From the NCBI RefSeq assembly GCF_001423085.1, contig NZ_LMNU01000012.1:132698-196697 (forward strand): DNA of 64,000 nucleotides, in the 5' to 3' direction. The notes under the pieces are model-generated. The model worked only from the letters and a program-made list of their open reading frames with translations, was not told where the DNA came from and did not search any database. Below are positions 30,918 to 39,225 of the stretch, piece after piece (positions within the stretch are counted from its first letter, which is position 1; every line of letters begins with the position of its first letter). The stretch is from Methylobacterium sp. Leaf125 (GTDB taxonomy: Bacteria; Pseudomonadota; Alphaproteobacteria; Rhizobiales; Beijerinckiaceae). A program made the translations under genes and the position numbers.

Positions 30918-32198
30918 TCAGGCGTTGAGCGCGGCGTCGAGGTCGGCGATCAGATCCTGTGGATCCTCCAGGCCGACCGAGAGGCGCACCACCTCGGGCC
31001 CGGCGCCGGCGGCGATCCGCTGCGGATCGGTGAGCTGGCGGTGGGTGGTCGAGGCCGGGTGGATGATGAGCGAGCGGGTGTCGCCGATATTCGCCAGGTG
31101 CGAGAACAGGGTCAGGTTCGAGACCAGCTTGACGCCCGCCGCGTAGCCGCCCTTCAGCCCGAGGGTGAACACCGCGCCGGCGCCGTGCGGCGTGTAGCGC
31201 CGGGCGAGCTGATGATACCTGTCGGTCTCCAGCCCCGGATAGCTGACCCAGGCCACCGCCGGGTGGCTCTGCAGGAAGCTCGCCACCGCCAGGGCGTTGT
31301 CGCAGTGGCGCTGCATCCGCAGCGGCAGGGTCTCGATGCCCGACAGGAGCAGGAAGGCGTTGAAGGGCGCCAGCGCCGGCCCGAGGTCGCGCAGGCCCAG
31401 CACCCGCACCGCGATGGCGAAGGCGAAGTTGCCGAATGTCTCGGCCAGGACCTTGCCGGCATATTCGGGCCGTGGCGCCGACAGCATCGGGAAGCGCGCG
31501 TCGCCGGCCCACGGGAAGGTGCCGCCGTCGACCACGAGGCCGCCGATGGAGTTGCCGTGGCCGCCGAGGAACTTCGTCGCCGAGTGCACGACGATGTCGG
31601 CCCCGTGCTCGAAGGGCCGGATCAGGTAGGGGCTGGCCATCGTGTTGTCGACGATGAGCGGCAGGTTGTGGCGCTTGGCGATCTCGGCGAGCGCCGCGAT
31701 GTCGGTGATGACCCCGCCCGGATTGGCGATCGACTCGCAGAAGATCGCCTTGGTGCGCGGCGTGATCGCCCGCTCGAACGAGGACGGGTCGTCGGTCTGG
31801 GCCCAGACCACGTTCCAGCCGAAGTTCTTGTAGGAGTGGTTGAACTGGTTGATCGAGCCGCCGTAGAGCCGGTCGGCCGCGATGAACTCGTCGCCCGGCT
31901 GCATCAGGGCGTGCATCACCAGGAACTCGGCGGCGTGGCCCGAGGCCACCGCCACGGCGGCGGTGCCGCCCTCCAGGGCCGCGACCCGCTCCTCCAGCAC
32001 CGCGTTGGTGGGGTTGGTGATGCGCGAGTAGATGTTGCCGAAGGCCTCGAGCCCGAACAGCGAGGCGGCGTGCTCGGCATCGTCGAACACGAACGAGGCG
32101 GTCTGGTAGATCGGCGTGGCACGGGCGCCCGTGGTCGGGTCGGGCACCGCGCCGGCATGGATGGCCCGCGTGTTGAAGCCGGGCAGACGATCGGTCAT
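30918..32198 (-). CDS. metY: O-acetylhomoserine sulfhydrylase (MetY-like), copy 2
   Basis: A 426-residue PLP enzyme with [17 protein letters not shown], the PLP lysine in [11 protein letters not shown] (about residue 208), and [11 protein letters not shown] followed by [10 protein letters not shown]. These match O-acetylhomoserine aminocarboxypropyltransferase more closely than copy 1. It forms homocysteine from O-acetylhomoserine and sulfide in methionine synthesis. Start ATG 32198 follows GGGAGG. I looked for a SAM-II type riboswitch in the 390 bases upstream and could not recognise one. Confidence 0.9.
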   Translation of the reverse strand: MTDRLPGFNTRAIHAGAVPDPTTGARATPIYQTASFVFDDAEHAASLFGLEAFGNIYSRITNPTNAVLEERVAALEGGTAAVAVASGHAAEFLVMHALMQPGDEFIAADRLYGGSINQFNHSYKNFGWNVVWAQTDDPSSFERAITPRTKAIFCESIANPGGVITDIAALAEIAKRHNLPLIVDNTMASPYLIRPFEHGADIVVHSATKFLGGHGNSIGGLVVDGGTFPWAGDARFPMLSAPRPEYAGKVLAETFGNFAFAIAVRVLGLRDLGPALAPFNAFLLLSGIETLPLRMQRHCDNALAVASFLQSHPAVAWVSYPGLETDRYHQLARRYTPHGAGAVFTLGLKGGYAAGVKLVSNLTLFSHLANIGDTRSLIIHPASTTHRQLTDPQRIAAGAGPEVVRLSVGLEDPQDLIADLDAALNA

Positions 32199-32590
32199 CG
32201 AAAAAAACCTCCCGGGCCCGCCGGCCCGCACACGCCTGTGGTCTCGTGCCCGTCCTCTACGCCCCGCCCGACGGCGGCGGAAGAGGACAGCATCCGCTGA
32301 AACGAACGATGGTTCTTTATGCCGGACGTGCCGGAGGGTCAAGGCGCGACGGGCCGGCGCGACGCCGCGTCCCGGGCACGGAAGCGTCCGCTTTCACACC
32401 GTCTTCGTGCTGCAACGCAAAAGCTTTGCCGCAGAACCAATACAGTTCTGCATTGATCTGCTTTAATATCTATCGCGACCAGAGGTACAAAACATCGCAG
32501 CGGAATAGAAACCACGCGAAACCAGCCATAGGTTAATGCGGGCCACGGGGTGGGCAAATCTAGTGCCTCCTCTCGCATGGAGGAAAGCCC
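32199..32590. promoter_or_regulatory. Divergent promoter region between metY copy 2 and the CHRD gene
   Basis: About 390 bases; the part from 32400 to 32540 is AT-richer than its surroundings. On the minus strand a hairpin CAGAAC...GTTCTG (6-bp arms, 32434-32452) is visible. No gene and no riboswitch I can identify. Confidence 0.4.
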
Positions 32591-33799
32591 ATGGCAACGA
32601 ATACTCAGAACAACACAAGCTCTGCCATAAACGCCGCCCTGATCGACGAGCAGAACCTGCTCTCCCTGCTCGCCCCCTACACCCTTGCGCCCACCGGCAC
32701 CGGGCCGCTCGCCCCGGAGAACCCGGCCATCAACGCCCTGGCGGAGGCCACCGGGACGGTGGTCGCCCAGCTGGTGCCGTCGAACAATTCGGGGGTCAGC
32801 GGCGAGGCGATCCTCCACCTCGACAGGGCGGCCGGCCGCGTCAGCCTCGACGTCATCGCCAGCGGCCTGACCCCGGGCCAGATCCACCCGCAGCACATCC
32901 ACGGCTTCGACAACGACGCGCCGTCGCTCCTGCCCAACATCACCCTCGATGCCGACCGCGACGGCTTCGTGGAGGACCCGGAGGGCGCGCCGGTGGTGGC
33001 GCCCGCGCTCCTCAGCGGCACCGCCTCCGGGGCGGTGACCGACGTGGAGATCTCGCCCGACTTCCCCACCGCCGACGCCAACGGCAACCTGCGCTTCCAC
33101 CAGGACTACCAGTTCAACCTCGCCGACCCGAACCAGGCGGCGATCTTCGAGAACCTGGAGCAGCGCCTCGCCGGGCGCGAGTTCCAGATCCACGGCCTCG
33201 CCGTGGCGGCCGGGGAGGGCGCCGGCACCGGCAACGAGGTCGACGGCAGCGCCGGCTACAAGATCGCCCTGCCGGTGGCCAACGGCATCTTCCTGCCGCT
33301 GGCGGCGGTGGAGCAATCCGTCGCCGACCTCAGCGAGACCTACCGGTTCTACAACGCCACCAGCCAGGACCACTTCTTCACCAACAGCGCCGCCGAGCGC
33401 GACCAGCTTCTCCTCGGCGCGTCGGGTTACCGCTACGAGGGGGTCGCCTGGGAGACGCCCGCCGACGGCCTCGGCACGGTGGACGTGTTCCGCTTCTACG
33501 ACACGCAGAACGGCACGCACTTCTACACGGCGAGCACCACGGAGCGGGACCAGCTCCTCGCCAGCGCGCCGAGCTTCCACCTGGAGGGCGTCGCCTTCCA
33601 GGCCTATGCCGACCCGGCGGTGGCCGGGACCGGGGCCGAGACCGTGGAGCGCTTCTACAACACCGGCTCGGGCGCCCACACCTTCACGGCGGACCCGGGC
33701 GAGATCGCCGCGATCCGCGGCGGCCAGGCCGGGGCGAACTGGGTCGACGAGGGTCAGGCCTTCACGGTCCACGCGCCCCTGAGCGAGCTGCACGCCTGA
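32591..33799 (+). CDS. CHRD-domain protein with three C-terminal 'RFYN' repeats
   Basis: A 402-residue protein in two parts. Residues about 50-240 look like a CHRD domain (HIHG and later QIHG histidine pairs as in chordin/SOD-like folds). Residues 250-402 hold three repeats beginning RFYN/RFYD at 251, 300 and 353, each with a THFYT-like motif and an ERD turn, as in the DUF5648-type repeats of secreted proteins. There is no N-terminal signal peptide, so export would need type I or another route. Start ATG has GGAGGAAAG before it. Probably a surface or secreted protein. Confidence 0.72.
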   Translation: MATNTQNNTSSAINAALIDEQNLLSLLAPYTLAPTGTGPLAPENPAINALAEATGTVVAQLVPSNNSGVSGEAILHLDRAAGRVSLDVIASGLTPGQIHPQHIHGFDNDAPSLLPNITLDADRDGFVEDPEGAPVVAPALLSGTASGAVTDVEISPDFPTADANGNLRFHQDYQFNLADPNQAAIFENLEQRLAGREFQIHGLAVAAGEGAGTGNEVDGSAGYKIALPVANGIFLPLAAVEQSVADLSETYRFYNATSQDHFFTNSAAERDQLLLGASGYRYEGVAWETPADGLGTVDVFRFYDTQNGTHFYTASTTERDQLLASAPSFHLEGVAFQAYADPAVAGTGAETVERFYNTGSGAHTFTADPGEIAAIRGGQAGANWVDEGQAFTVHAPLSELHA

Positions 33800-33809
33800 G
33801 GGCCGATCC

Positions 33810-33839
33810 GGCGGGCGGACCCGTCCGGGCCCGCCCGCC
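33810..33839 (+). terminator. Strong GC hairpin after the CHRD gene
   Basis: GGCGGGCGG pairs with CCGCCCGCC; an inner CCCG/CGGG extends the stem past one mismatch. It starts 11 bases after the stop and has no T-run. Confidence 0.55.
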
Positions 33840-33920
33840 CCCGGAAGGCAAGTGTTCCGCGCCCAATCCCCAGCATTCGGCGCTATCCTGCCGGTCGAAG
33901 CTGAGCTATGGCCCCACGCC

Positions 33921-35234
33921 ATGAGCCAGACCGCGACCCGCCCGACCCTCGCCAGCCCGACCGCGGCGCCCGAAACCGTGCCGGCGGCGCGGATTCTCAT
34001 CGCCAGCTTCGTCGGCACCGCGATCGAGTTCTACGACTTCTACGTCTACGCCACCGCGGCCGCCCTGGTGATCGGGCCGATCTTCTTCCCGCCCGGCGAT
34101 CCGGCGGTGCAGACGCTGGCCGCCTTCGCCACCTTCTCCATCGCCTTCATCGCCCGGCCCCTGGGCGCGGCCTTCTTCGGCCATTTCGGCGACCGGGTCG
34201 GGCGCAAGGCGACCCTCGTGGCCTCCCTGATGATCATGGGCCTGTCGACGGTGCTGATCGGCTGCCTGCCCTCCTACGCCACCGCGGGCTGGTGGGCGCC
34301 GCTGGCCTTGTGCGTCCTGCGCTTCGGCCAGGGCGTGGGCTTCGGCGGCGAGTGGGGCGGGGCGGCCCTGCTGGCGGTGGAGAACGCGCCGCCGGGCCGG
34401 CGCGCCCTCTACGGGATCTTCCCGCAGCTCGGCGCCCCCGTGGGCTTCATCACCGCCAATCTGGGCTTCCTCGGCCTCGCCCTGGCCCTGAGCCCCGCCG
34501 ACTTCCAGGCCTGGGGCTGGCGCATCCCGTTCCTGGCCTCGGCCGTGCTCGTGGGCGTCGGGCTCTATGTCCGCCTCAAGCTCACCGAGACCCCGGTCTT
34601 CAAGGCCGCCCTGGCGAAGGCCGCCCCCGAGAAGGTGCCGCTGGCGGTGATCTTCACCAAGTACCTCCACGCGACCCTGCTCGGCACCTTCGCGATGGTG
34701 GCCTGCTACGCGGTGTTCTACCTCTCCACCGTCTTCGCCCTGAGCTACGGCGTCTCGACGCTCGGCTTCACCCGGCCGACCTTCCTGCTCTTCGAGTGCG
34801 TGGCCGTGCTGTTCATGGGCCTCGGCATCCCGCTCTCGGGCTGGGCCGCCGACCGCTTCGGACGCCGCCCTGTCCTGCTCTCCGGCCTCGTCTTCACCGC
34901 CAGCCTCGGCCTGCTGATGGGCCCGATGCTCGGCAGCGGCCAGGGCGGCCTCGTCCTCGGCTTCCTCTGCCTCGGCCTGTTCGCCATGGGCTGGCTGTTC
35001 GGCCCCATGGGCGCGCTGCTGCCCGAACTCTTCCCGACCCGCGTGCGCTACACCGGCGCCAGCGTGACCTACAACCTCGCCGGCATCCTGGGCGCCTCCG
35101 CCGCGCCGTACCTGGCGCAGCGGCTGTCGGAATGGGGTGGTGTAGGTTGGGTGGGGCTGTACCTGGCCGTGGCGGCGGGGATTAGCTTTGTGGCTGTGGC
35201 GTTGATGGCGGAGACGCGTGAGGCTGAAATTTAG
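33921..35234 (+). CDS. MFS transporter, metabolite:H+ symporter type
   Basis: A 437-residue protein with 12 membrane helices. It shows the family start FVGTAIEFYDFYVYATAAAL, the loop 2-3 motif GHFGDRVGRKATL and the mid-protein PVFKAAL segment typical of the ShiA/ProP-like metabolite:proton symporters. The substrate (shikimate, dicarboxylate, osmolyte) cannot be read. Start ATG 33921 is chosen because the family begins here; the upstream open frame is unlike it. The stop codon marks the left edge of the AT-rich island. Confidence 0.85.
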   Translation: MSQTATRPTLASPTAAPETVPAARILIASFVGTAIEFYDFYVYATAAALVIGPIFFPPGDPAVQTLAAFATFSIAFIARPLGAAFFGHFGDRVGRKATLVASLMIMGLSTVLIGCLPSYATAGWWAPLALCVLRFGQGVGFGGEWGGAALLAVENAPPGRRALYGIFPQLGAPVGFITANLGFLGLALALSPADFQAWGWRIPFLASAVLVGVGLYVRLKLTETPVFKAALAKAAPEKVPLAVIFTKYLHATLLGTFAMVACYAVFYLSTVFALSYGVSTLGFTRPTFLLFECVAVLFMGLGIPLSGWAADRFGRRPVLLSGLVFTASLGLLMGPMLGSGQGGLVLGFLCLGLFAMGWLFGPMGALLPELFPTRVRYTGASVTYNLAGILGASAAPYLAQRLSEWGGVGWVGLYLAVAAGISFVAVALMAETREAEI

Positions 35235-35354
35235 ATGTTAATTTCTTTGGCAGGGGTGCTGTGAAGCAGAAATGCTCTTGTGCGATCTCGCCTGAAATAT
35301 GTAGGTTTGCACTCAACCGCAAAATGAGCGCCTCACCGCACTAGGTATCCGCGA

Positions 35355-36302
35355 TTGAACTGGAAACTCGCAAACGGCGACGTGATCGACTTGCTTCGTA
35401 AGAGCAAGGGCGAAAAATATCGCCTCGTAATTTCGTCGCCTCCCTATAATATAGGGAAGTCTTATGAAAACGACGTAAAAAGATCTCTTGAATATTACAT
35501 CGTATGGCAGAAGGATATAGCCGACCTAATTGTTGATATGATTGAAGACAATGGAAGCTTATGTTGGCAGGTTGGCAACTATGTTCGCTCAGGCGAACTA
35601 ATTCCATTAGACAGTATCTTCCTTGACATATTTCGCGCGCGCGGCCTGAAACTACGTAATCGAATTATTTGGAAATTCAATTTCGGACTCAATGCAGATC
35701 GACGGTTTTCAGGTCGCTACGAGACACTTCTTTGGTTTACGAAGAGCGAAAATTACATTTTCAATTTGAATGACGTTCGAGTTCCTCAACTCTATCCCGG
35801 CAAAAGGCACGCTCCCCGCAAGGGAGCAGACAAAGCGGGAAAACCAAGTGGTAATCCACTCGGAAAGAATCCGTCTGATGTATGGGAATTCTCGGCCCAA
35901 AAAGATTTCATAGATAATCCGGTTTGGGACATTCCAAATGTTAAAGCAAATCATCCGGAAAAAACATCTCACCCATGCCAATTTCCGATCGAGCTCGCGG
36001 AGCGTTGTGTACTCGCTTTTACTGGCGAAGGCGACAATATCCTTGATCCATTTGTAGGAACAGGTGCAAGTGTTATTGCGGCAGTGAAGCATGGACGGAA
36101 GGCTTTAGGTTTCGATAAAGATAATCTTTATCTCAGCATCGCCGAGGAACGGATACGATTGCTGCTGGAAGGCAATTTACCGATACGCCGCCTTGGCACT
36201 CCGGTGCGGCGGCCCAGTCAAACCGAAAAAGTGTCTCGGATACCAGATGAGTGGCAAAGTTTTTCCTTAGGAGATAGTGTCGATGCCGCCCCCCAAGTCT
36301 AG
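35355..36302 (+). CDS. DNA methyltransferase, beta-class, SPPY motif (N4-cytosine or N6-adenine)
   Basis: A 315-residue enzyme. The catalytic motif S28-P-P-Y31 comes first and the AdoMet loop DPFVGTGAS (231-239) last, the beta-class order. SPPY is typical of N4-cytosine enzymes but also occurs in some N6-adenine ones. The start is a TTG at 35355 because an in-frame stop lies 30 bases upstream and no ATG is available; the protein then begins NWKLANGD, right for the family. Its last 20 bases overlap the next gene's start, so the two are coupled. Probably the modification half of a defence module. Confidence 0.85.
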   Translation: MNWKLANGDVIDLLRKSKGEKYRLVISSPPYNIGKSYENDVKRSLEYYIVWQKDIADLIVDMIEDNGSLCWQVGNYVRSGELIPLDSIFLDIFRARGLKLRNRIIWKFNFGLNADRRFSGRYETLLWFTKSENYIFNLNDVRVPQLYPGKRHAPRKGADKAGKPSGNPLGKNPSDVWEFSAQKDFIDNPVWDIPNVKANHPEKTSHPCQFPIELAERCVLAFTGEGDNILDPFVGTGASVIAAVKHGRKALGFDKDNLYLSIAEERIRLLLEGNLPIRRLGTPVRRPSQTEKVSRIPDEWQSFSLGDSVDAAPQV

Positions 36303-38034
36303 CAAAAAGGTTAAAAAGGCAAAAAAAACTGTTTCTCCGCAGCTTAAGGCTGAATTGCGCACTAAGAATCAGCACATCAAGCTTGCTAGGAATCTGTTCC
36401 GAAACATAGGTTTTACTCGGATAGCGCAATTATCAGATAAAGAATTTGAATTTAAAGGTATAAAATCTGATTTTGATGACATTTTTATTCATGAAAACGT
36501 TGTCGTTGTAGCAGAATACACAACGAGTTCAGAAAGCAACGTTTCGGATCATTTGAAGAAAAAAAATTATATATATCAAGCTATTTACAAAGACCCTGAG
36601 GTATTCGTTGAATTCCTAAAGGAGAAATATCCTTCGATAAGCTCTTTGTTTCTTAGCAAGTACGCAAACCATCACTTCCAAGTTCGCGCTGTATATTGTT
36701 CTTTGAATACCATTAAAAGCGAAACTAAGTCTCAAGTGATTGATATCTCATTCCTTGATTATAATGTCCTTCGATATTTTGAAAATGTTTCGGGTACGAT
36801 TAAATACTCTGCCAAATATGAGTTTCTTGCATTTTTGTCAGTAGAGGCAAAAAATTTTGGGTCGTCGGTTATTGCTACTACGGCGGGATCTGGTGATTAT
36901 TACTCTGGGTCAGTTTTGCCGGGGACTCACTCTCATTTCCCTAAAGGCTTTAAAGTTGTATCCTTTTACGTAGATGCGTCGGCGCTTCTGTCGCGGGCAT
37001 ACGTGTTACGGCGCGATGGGTGGAGAGACGAGTCAGATATCTATCAGCGAATGATTTTAAGATCAAAAGTAGAAGGCATCCGCAAACATTTGCTCGATGG
37101 TAATAATGTTTTCGTTAATAATATTATTGTTACTTTGCCGTCAAATTCACAGCTTGTGACCGAATCAAACACAACTATAGACGTAGCCGATATTAAAAAA
37201 ACTACTCCGGGTAAGGTAAACCTTCCTGTAGAATATAATTCTATTGGGCTGATTGATGGCTAACATCGAGTTTATTCTTATCACGAAGGTGGCACGCAAG
37301 AAGATAAGATGGTCAACCTTCGCAATCAACAAAATCTACTTGTTACAGGTATAATGTTTCCAGCTAAAATGGCAGAAGCTGACCGTATAAGATTCGAAGC
37401 TAAGCTGTTTCTAGAGATAAACGCGAACCAGACGACGCCCAAGTCTGATCTCAAACAGGAAATTGGCCTCCTCCTGAAACCCTACTCTCCCGATTCAATA
37501 GCAAGAAAAGTAATGAATAGTATTAACGATGGCAAAGGGCCACTCAATGGACTTTTTGTCAAATATTTCTTTGATAAGTCTAAGCTCAAAACAACCACTA
37601 TTGTCTCATATGGGATCGTACCATTAGTTCGCATTCAGGAACATGATACCTTGTTCCAGCACTGGACTTACGATCAGAAAGTGAATGTCGCCAAAGGTGA
37701 TGACTCCGAGGGTCTCGAAAACTACATTAAATATTGCTCTAAGAATTTAGATCTATTTTTCGCCGCAATCAGGGCTGTTGTATCGAAAGAAAAGTGGACA
37801 GTCGATAAAAAGGCCGGTGGCATTCTCAACACTACATTCACAAACGGGGTGATTTCGCTTTTTCGTCGACTAGTTAAGCTTGGAAAAATTGGAAGTTTTG
37901 AATATTATATTCAAATTTTGTCTGAGTTAGAAAAGTTTGACTTTAACTCCTACAAGTCTAGTCAATACAACCAAATGGGAGAAGCTCTTTTTTCTATTAT
38001 ATCAACCAAAATAGAAAGCACAAAACTAATTTAG
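36283..38034 (+). pseudogene. DGQHR-domain protein with nuclease-like N-terminus, interrupted by an in-frame TAA
   Basis: One frame runs from ATG 36283 (AGGAGA eight bases before) to TAG 38034, broken only by TAA at 37261-37263. The first 326 residues have a Lys-rich start and a region with D63-x-D65-D66, then a hydrophobic strand and E78-Y-T80, reminiscent of a PD-(D/E)XK nuclease with Thr for the catalytic Lys. They end ...SIGLIDG; after the stop the frame resumes with HRVYSYHEGG and 256 residues. The stop replaces Gln of the DGQHR signature of DndB-related proteins (CAA to TAA). A restart ATG at 37309 could give a C-terminal fragment. Readthrough, sequencing error and true inactivation are all possible. 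Confidence 0.8.
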
Positions 38035-38043
38035 TTGATACAT

Positions 38044-38493
38044 TTATGAAACGTGGCGGATCGACAGTTTCAAGGATATTTCGATTACCGGACACCGATC
38101 CATCACCACCACACATCCCTGATCCTCAGCCCGCTCCGCCGCCGCATCATCGCGCACCCCGATCTGCATCCAGATGAAGCGCGGCGGCTGGGGGAGGGCG
38201 AGGGCCTCGTCCACCACCCCACCCGCTGCGTCGGAACTGCGAAAGATCTCGACCATGTCGACGGGCTCGGGCAGGTCGGCGAGGCGGGCATAGACGGGCT
38301 GCCCCTGGAGCGTCTGTCCGGCGAGCCCGGGATTGACCGGGATCACGCGGTAGCCGCGCGCCAGCAGGAAGGCCATGACGTGGTGGCTCGCCCGGTCCGG
38401 GTTGGGCGAGGCGCCCACCAGCGCGATGGTCCGGGTCTCGGTGAGGACCCGGCGGATCAGGGCGGGGTCGTAGGCATCGTGGGACTGGCGCAT
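38044..38493 (-). CDS. CoA-binding domain protein (YccU-like)
   Basis: A 149-residue single-domain Rossmann protein of the CoA-binding/YccU type: TIALVGASPNPDRASHHVMAFLLARGYRVIPVNP near the start (nucleotide loop GASPNP), FRSSDAAGGVV in the middle and VMDRCPVIE near the end. It binds CoA or a related nucleotide; its role is unknown. It ends nine bases from the AT-rich island, and the last few residues (SLKLSIRHVS) are encoded in less GC-rich DNA, so its tail may have been altered by the insertion. Confidence 0.85.
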   Translation of the reverse strand: MRQSHDAYDPALIRRVLTETRTIALVGASPNPDRASHHVMAFLLARGYRVIPVNPGLAGQTLQGQPVYARLADLPEPVDMVEIFRSSDAAGGVVDEALALPQPPRFIWMQIGVRDDAAAERAEDQGCVVVMDRCPVIEISLKLSIRHVS

Positions 38494-38660
38494 CCTGGAT
38501 CTTGTCGGGCAAGCGGCGGCGTGCTGCAAGGCTTCGCGGGTCGTCGATAAGATTCCCGGCCAAGACTCGTGGCCAAGATGCGCCGAGTGTCCGCAAGTCG
38601 TCGCGCGGTCGTCCCGCCGCATCGGGGCGGTGGCGGCCCGGTGAACCGGAGTGTCCGTCC

Positions 38661-39101
38661 ATGTCCGAGACCCTGCCGCAGACGCTCTCCCTGGAAGAGA
38701 CCGTGGCCTTCCTCGAATCGGCCTTCCCGCAGATGGACGCCGGGGGCCGGACCTACCACCTCGTCGAGGTCGGCCCCGGCCTCGCCCGGATGCGGATGGA
38801 CCACCACGAGCGCCACCTGCGCCCCGGCGGCACGGTCTCCGGCCCTTCCATGATGGCTTTGGCCGACTACGCCCTCTACGCGGCGATCCTCGCCAGCCTC
38901 GGCCCGGTGGCGCTCGCCGTCACCACCAGCCTCAATTTCAACTTCCTGCGCAAGCCCGGACCCACGGGGCTCCTCGGCAGCGCCCGCCTGCTCAAGCTCG
39001 GCCGGCGCCTCGCCGTCGGCGAAGTCCACATCACCGGCCCGGACGGCGGCCCCCTGGTCTGCCACGCCACCGGCACCTACGCGATTCCACCCGGCGCCTG
39101 A
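38661..39101 (+). CDS. PaaI-type hotdog-fold thioesterase
   Basis: A 146-residue protein with the hotdog-fold pattern of the PaaI/YdiI family: HLRPGGTVSGPSMMALADYA (the loop and central helix with the catalytic-type Asp) and the strand TTSLNFNFLRKP. Likely hydrolyses an acyl-CoA thioester; the substrate is unknown. It is divergent from the CoA-binding protein, 167 bases away, fitting a shared CoA theme. Confidence 0.85.
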   Translation: MSETLPQTLSLEETVAFLESAFPQMDAGGRTYHLVEVGPGLARMRMDHHERHLRPGGTVSGPSMMALADYALYAAILASLGPVALAVTTSLNFNFLRKPGPTGLLGSARLLKLGRRLAVGEVHITGPDGGPLVCHATGTYAIPPGA

Positions 39102-39225
39102 CTCCGTTGCCGGCTCGGCTCTCGGACCTTCGCGGGTGGTGCGGCTCCCCCGTCCCGGCCGGAGCGGGCGCCCGTCGCGTCGGGCCCGAGTTCGCCGGAG
39201 CCCCGATCCGGCGAATCGCGCCGAC

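Larger units (their letters stand above)
35235..38034. mobile_element. AT-rich acquired island carrying a methyltransferase/DGQHR module
   Basis: Base composition drops abruptly after 35234 and returns to the high-GC background just after 38040. Codon use inside is AT-ending, unlike everything around it. It holds only two coding units and no integrase or transposase. The same 7 bases, AATTTAG, end the gene on the left (35228-35234) and the last reading frame inside (38028-38034), a possible footprint of insertion or chance. Horizontal acquisition is inferred from composition. Confidence 0.7.

Noticed and set aside
32199..32590. Possible SAM riboswitch upstream of metY copy 2
   Set aside because: I looked for the SAM-II pattern on the minus strand and found only a simple hairpin; the required conserved bases are missing.
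37309..38034. Independent 241-residue gene from ATG 37309
   Set aside because: It is in the same frame as the preceding gene and begins just after its single stop codon, so it is best read as the second half of one interrupted gene.
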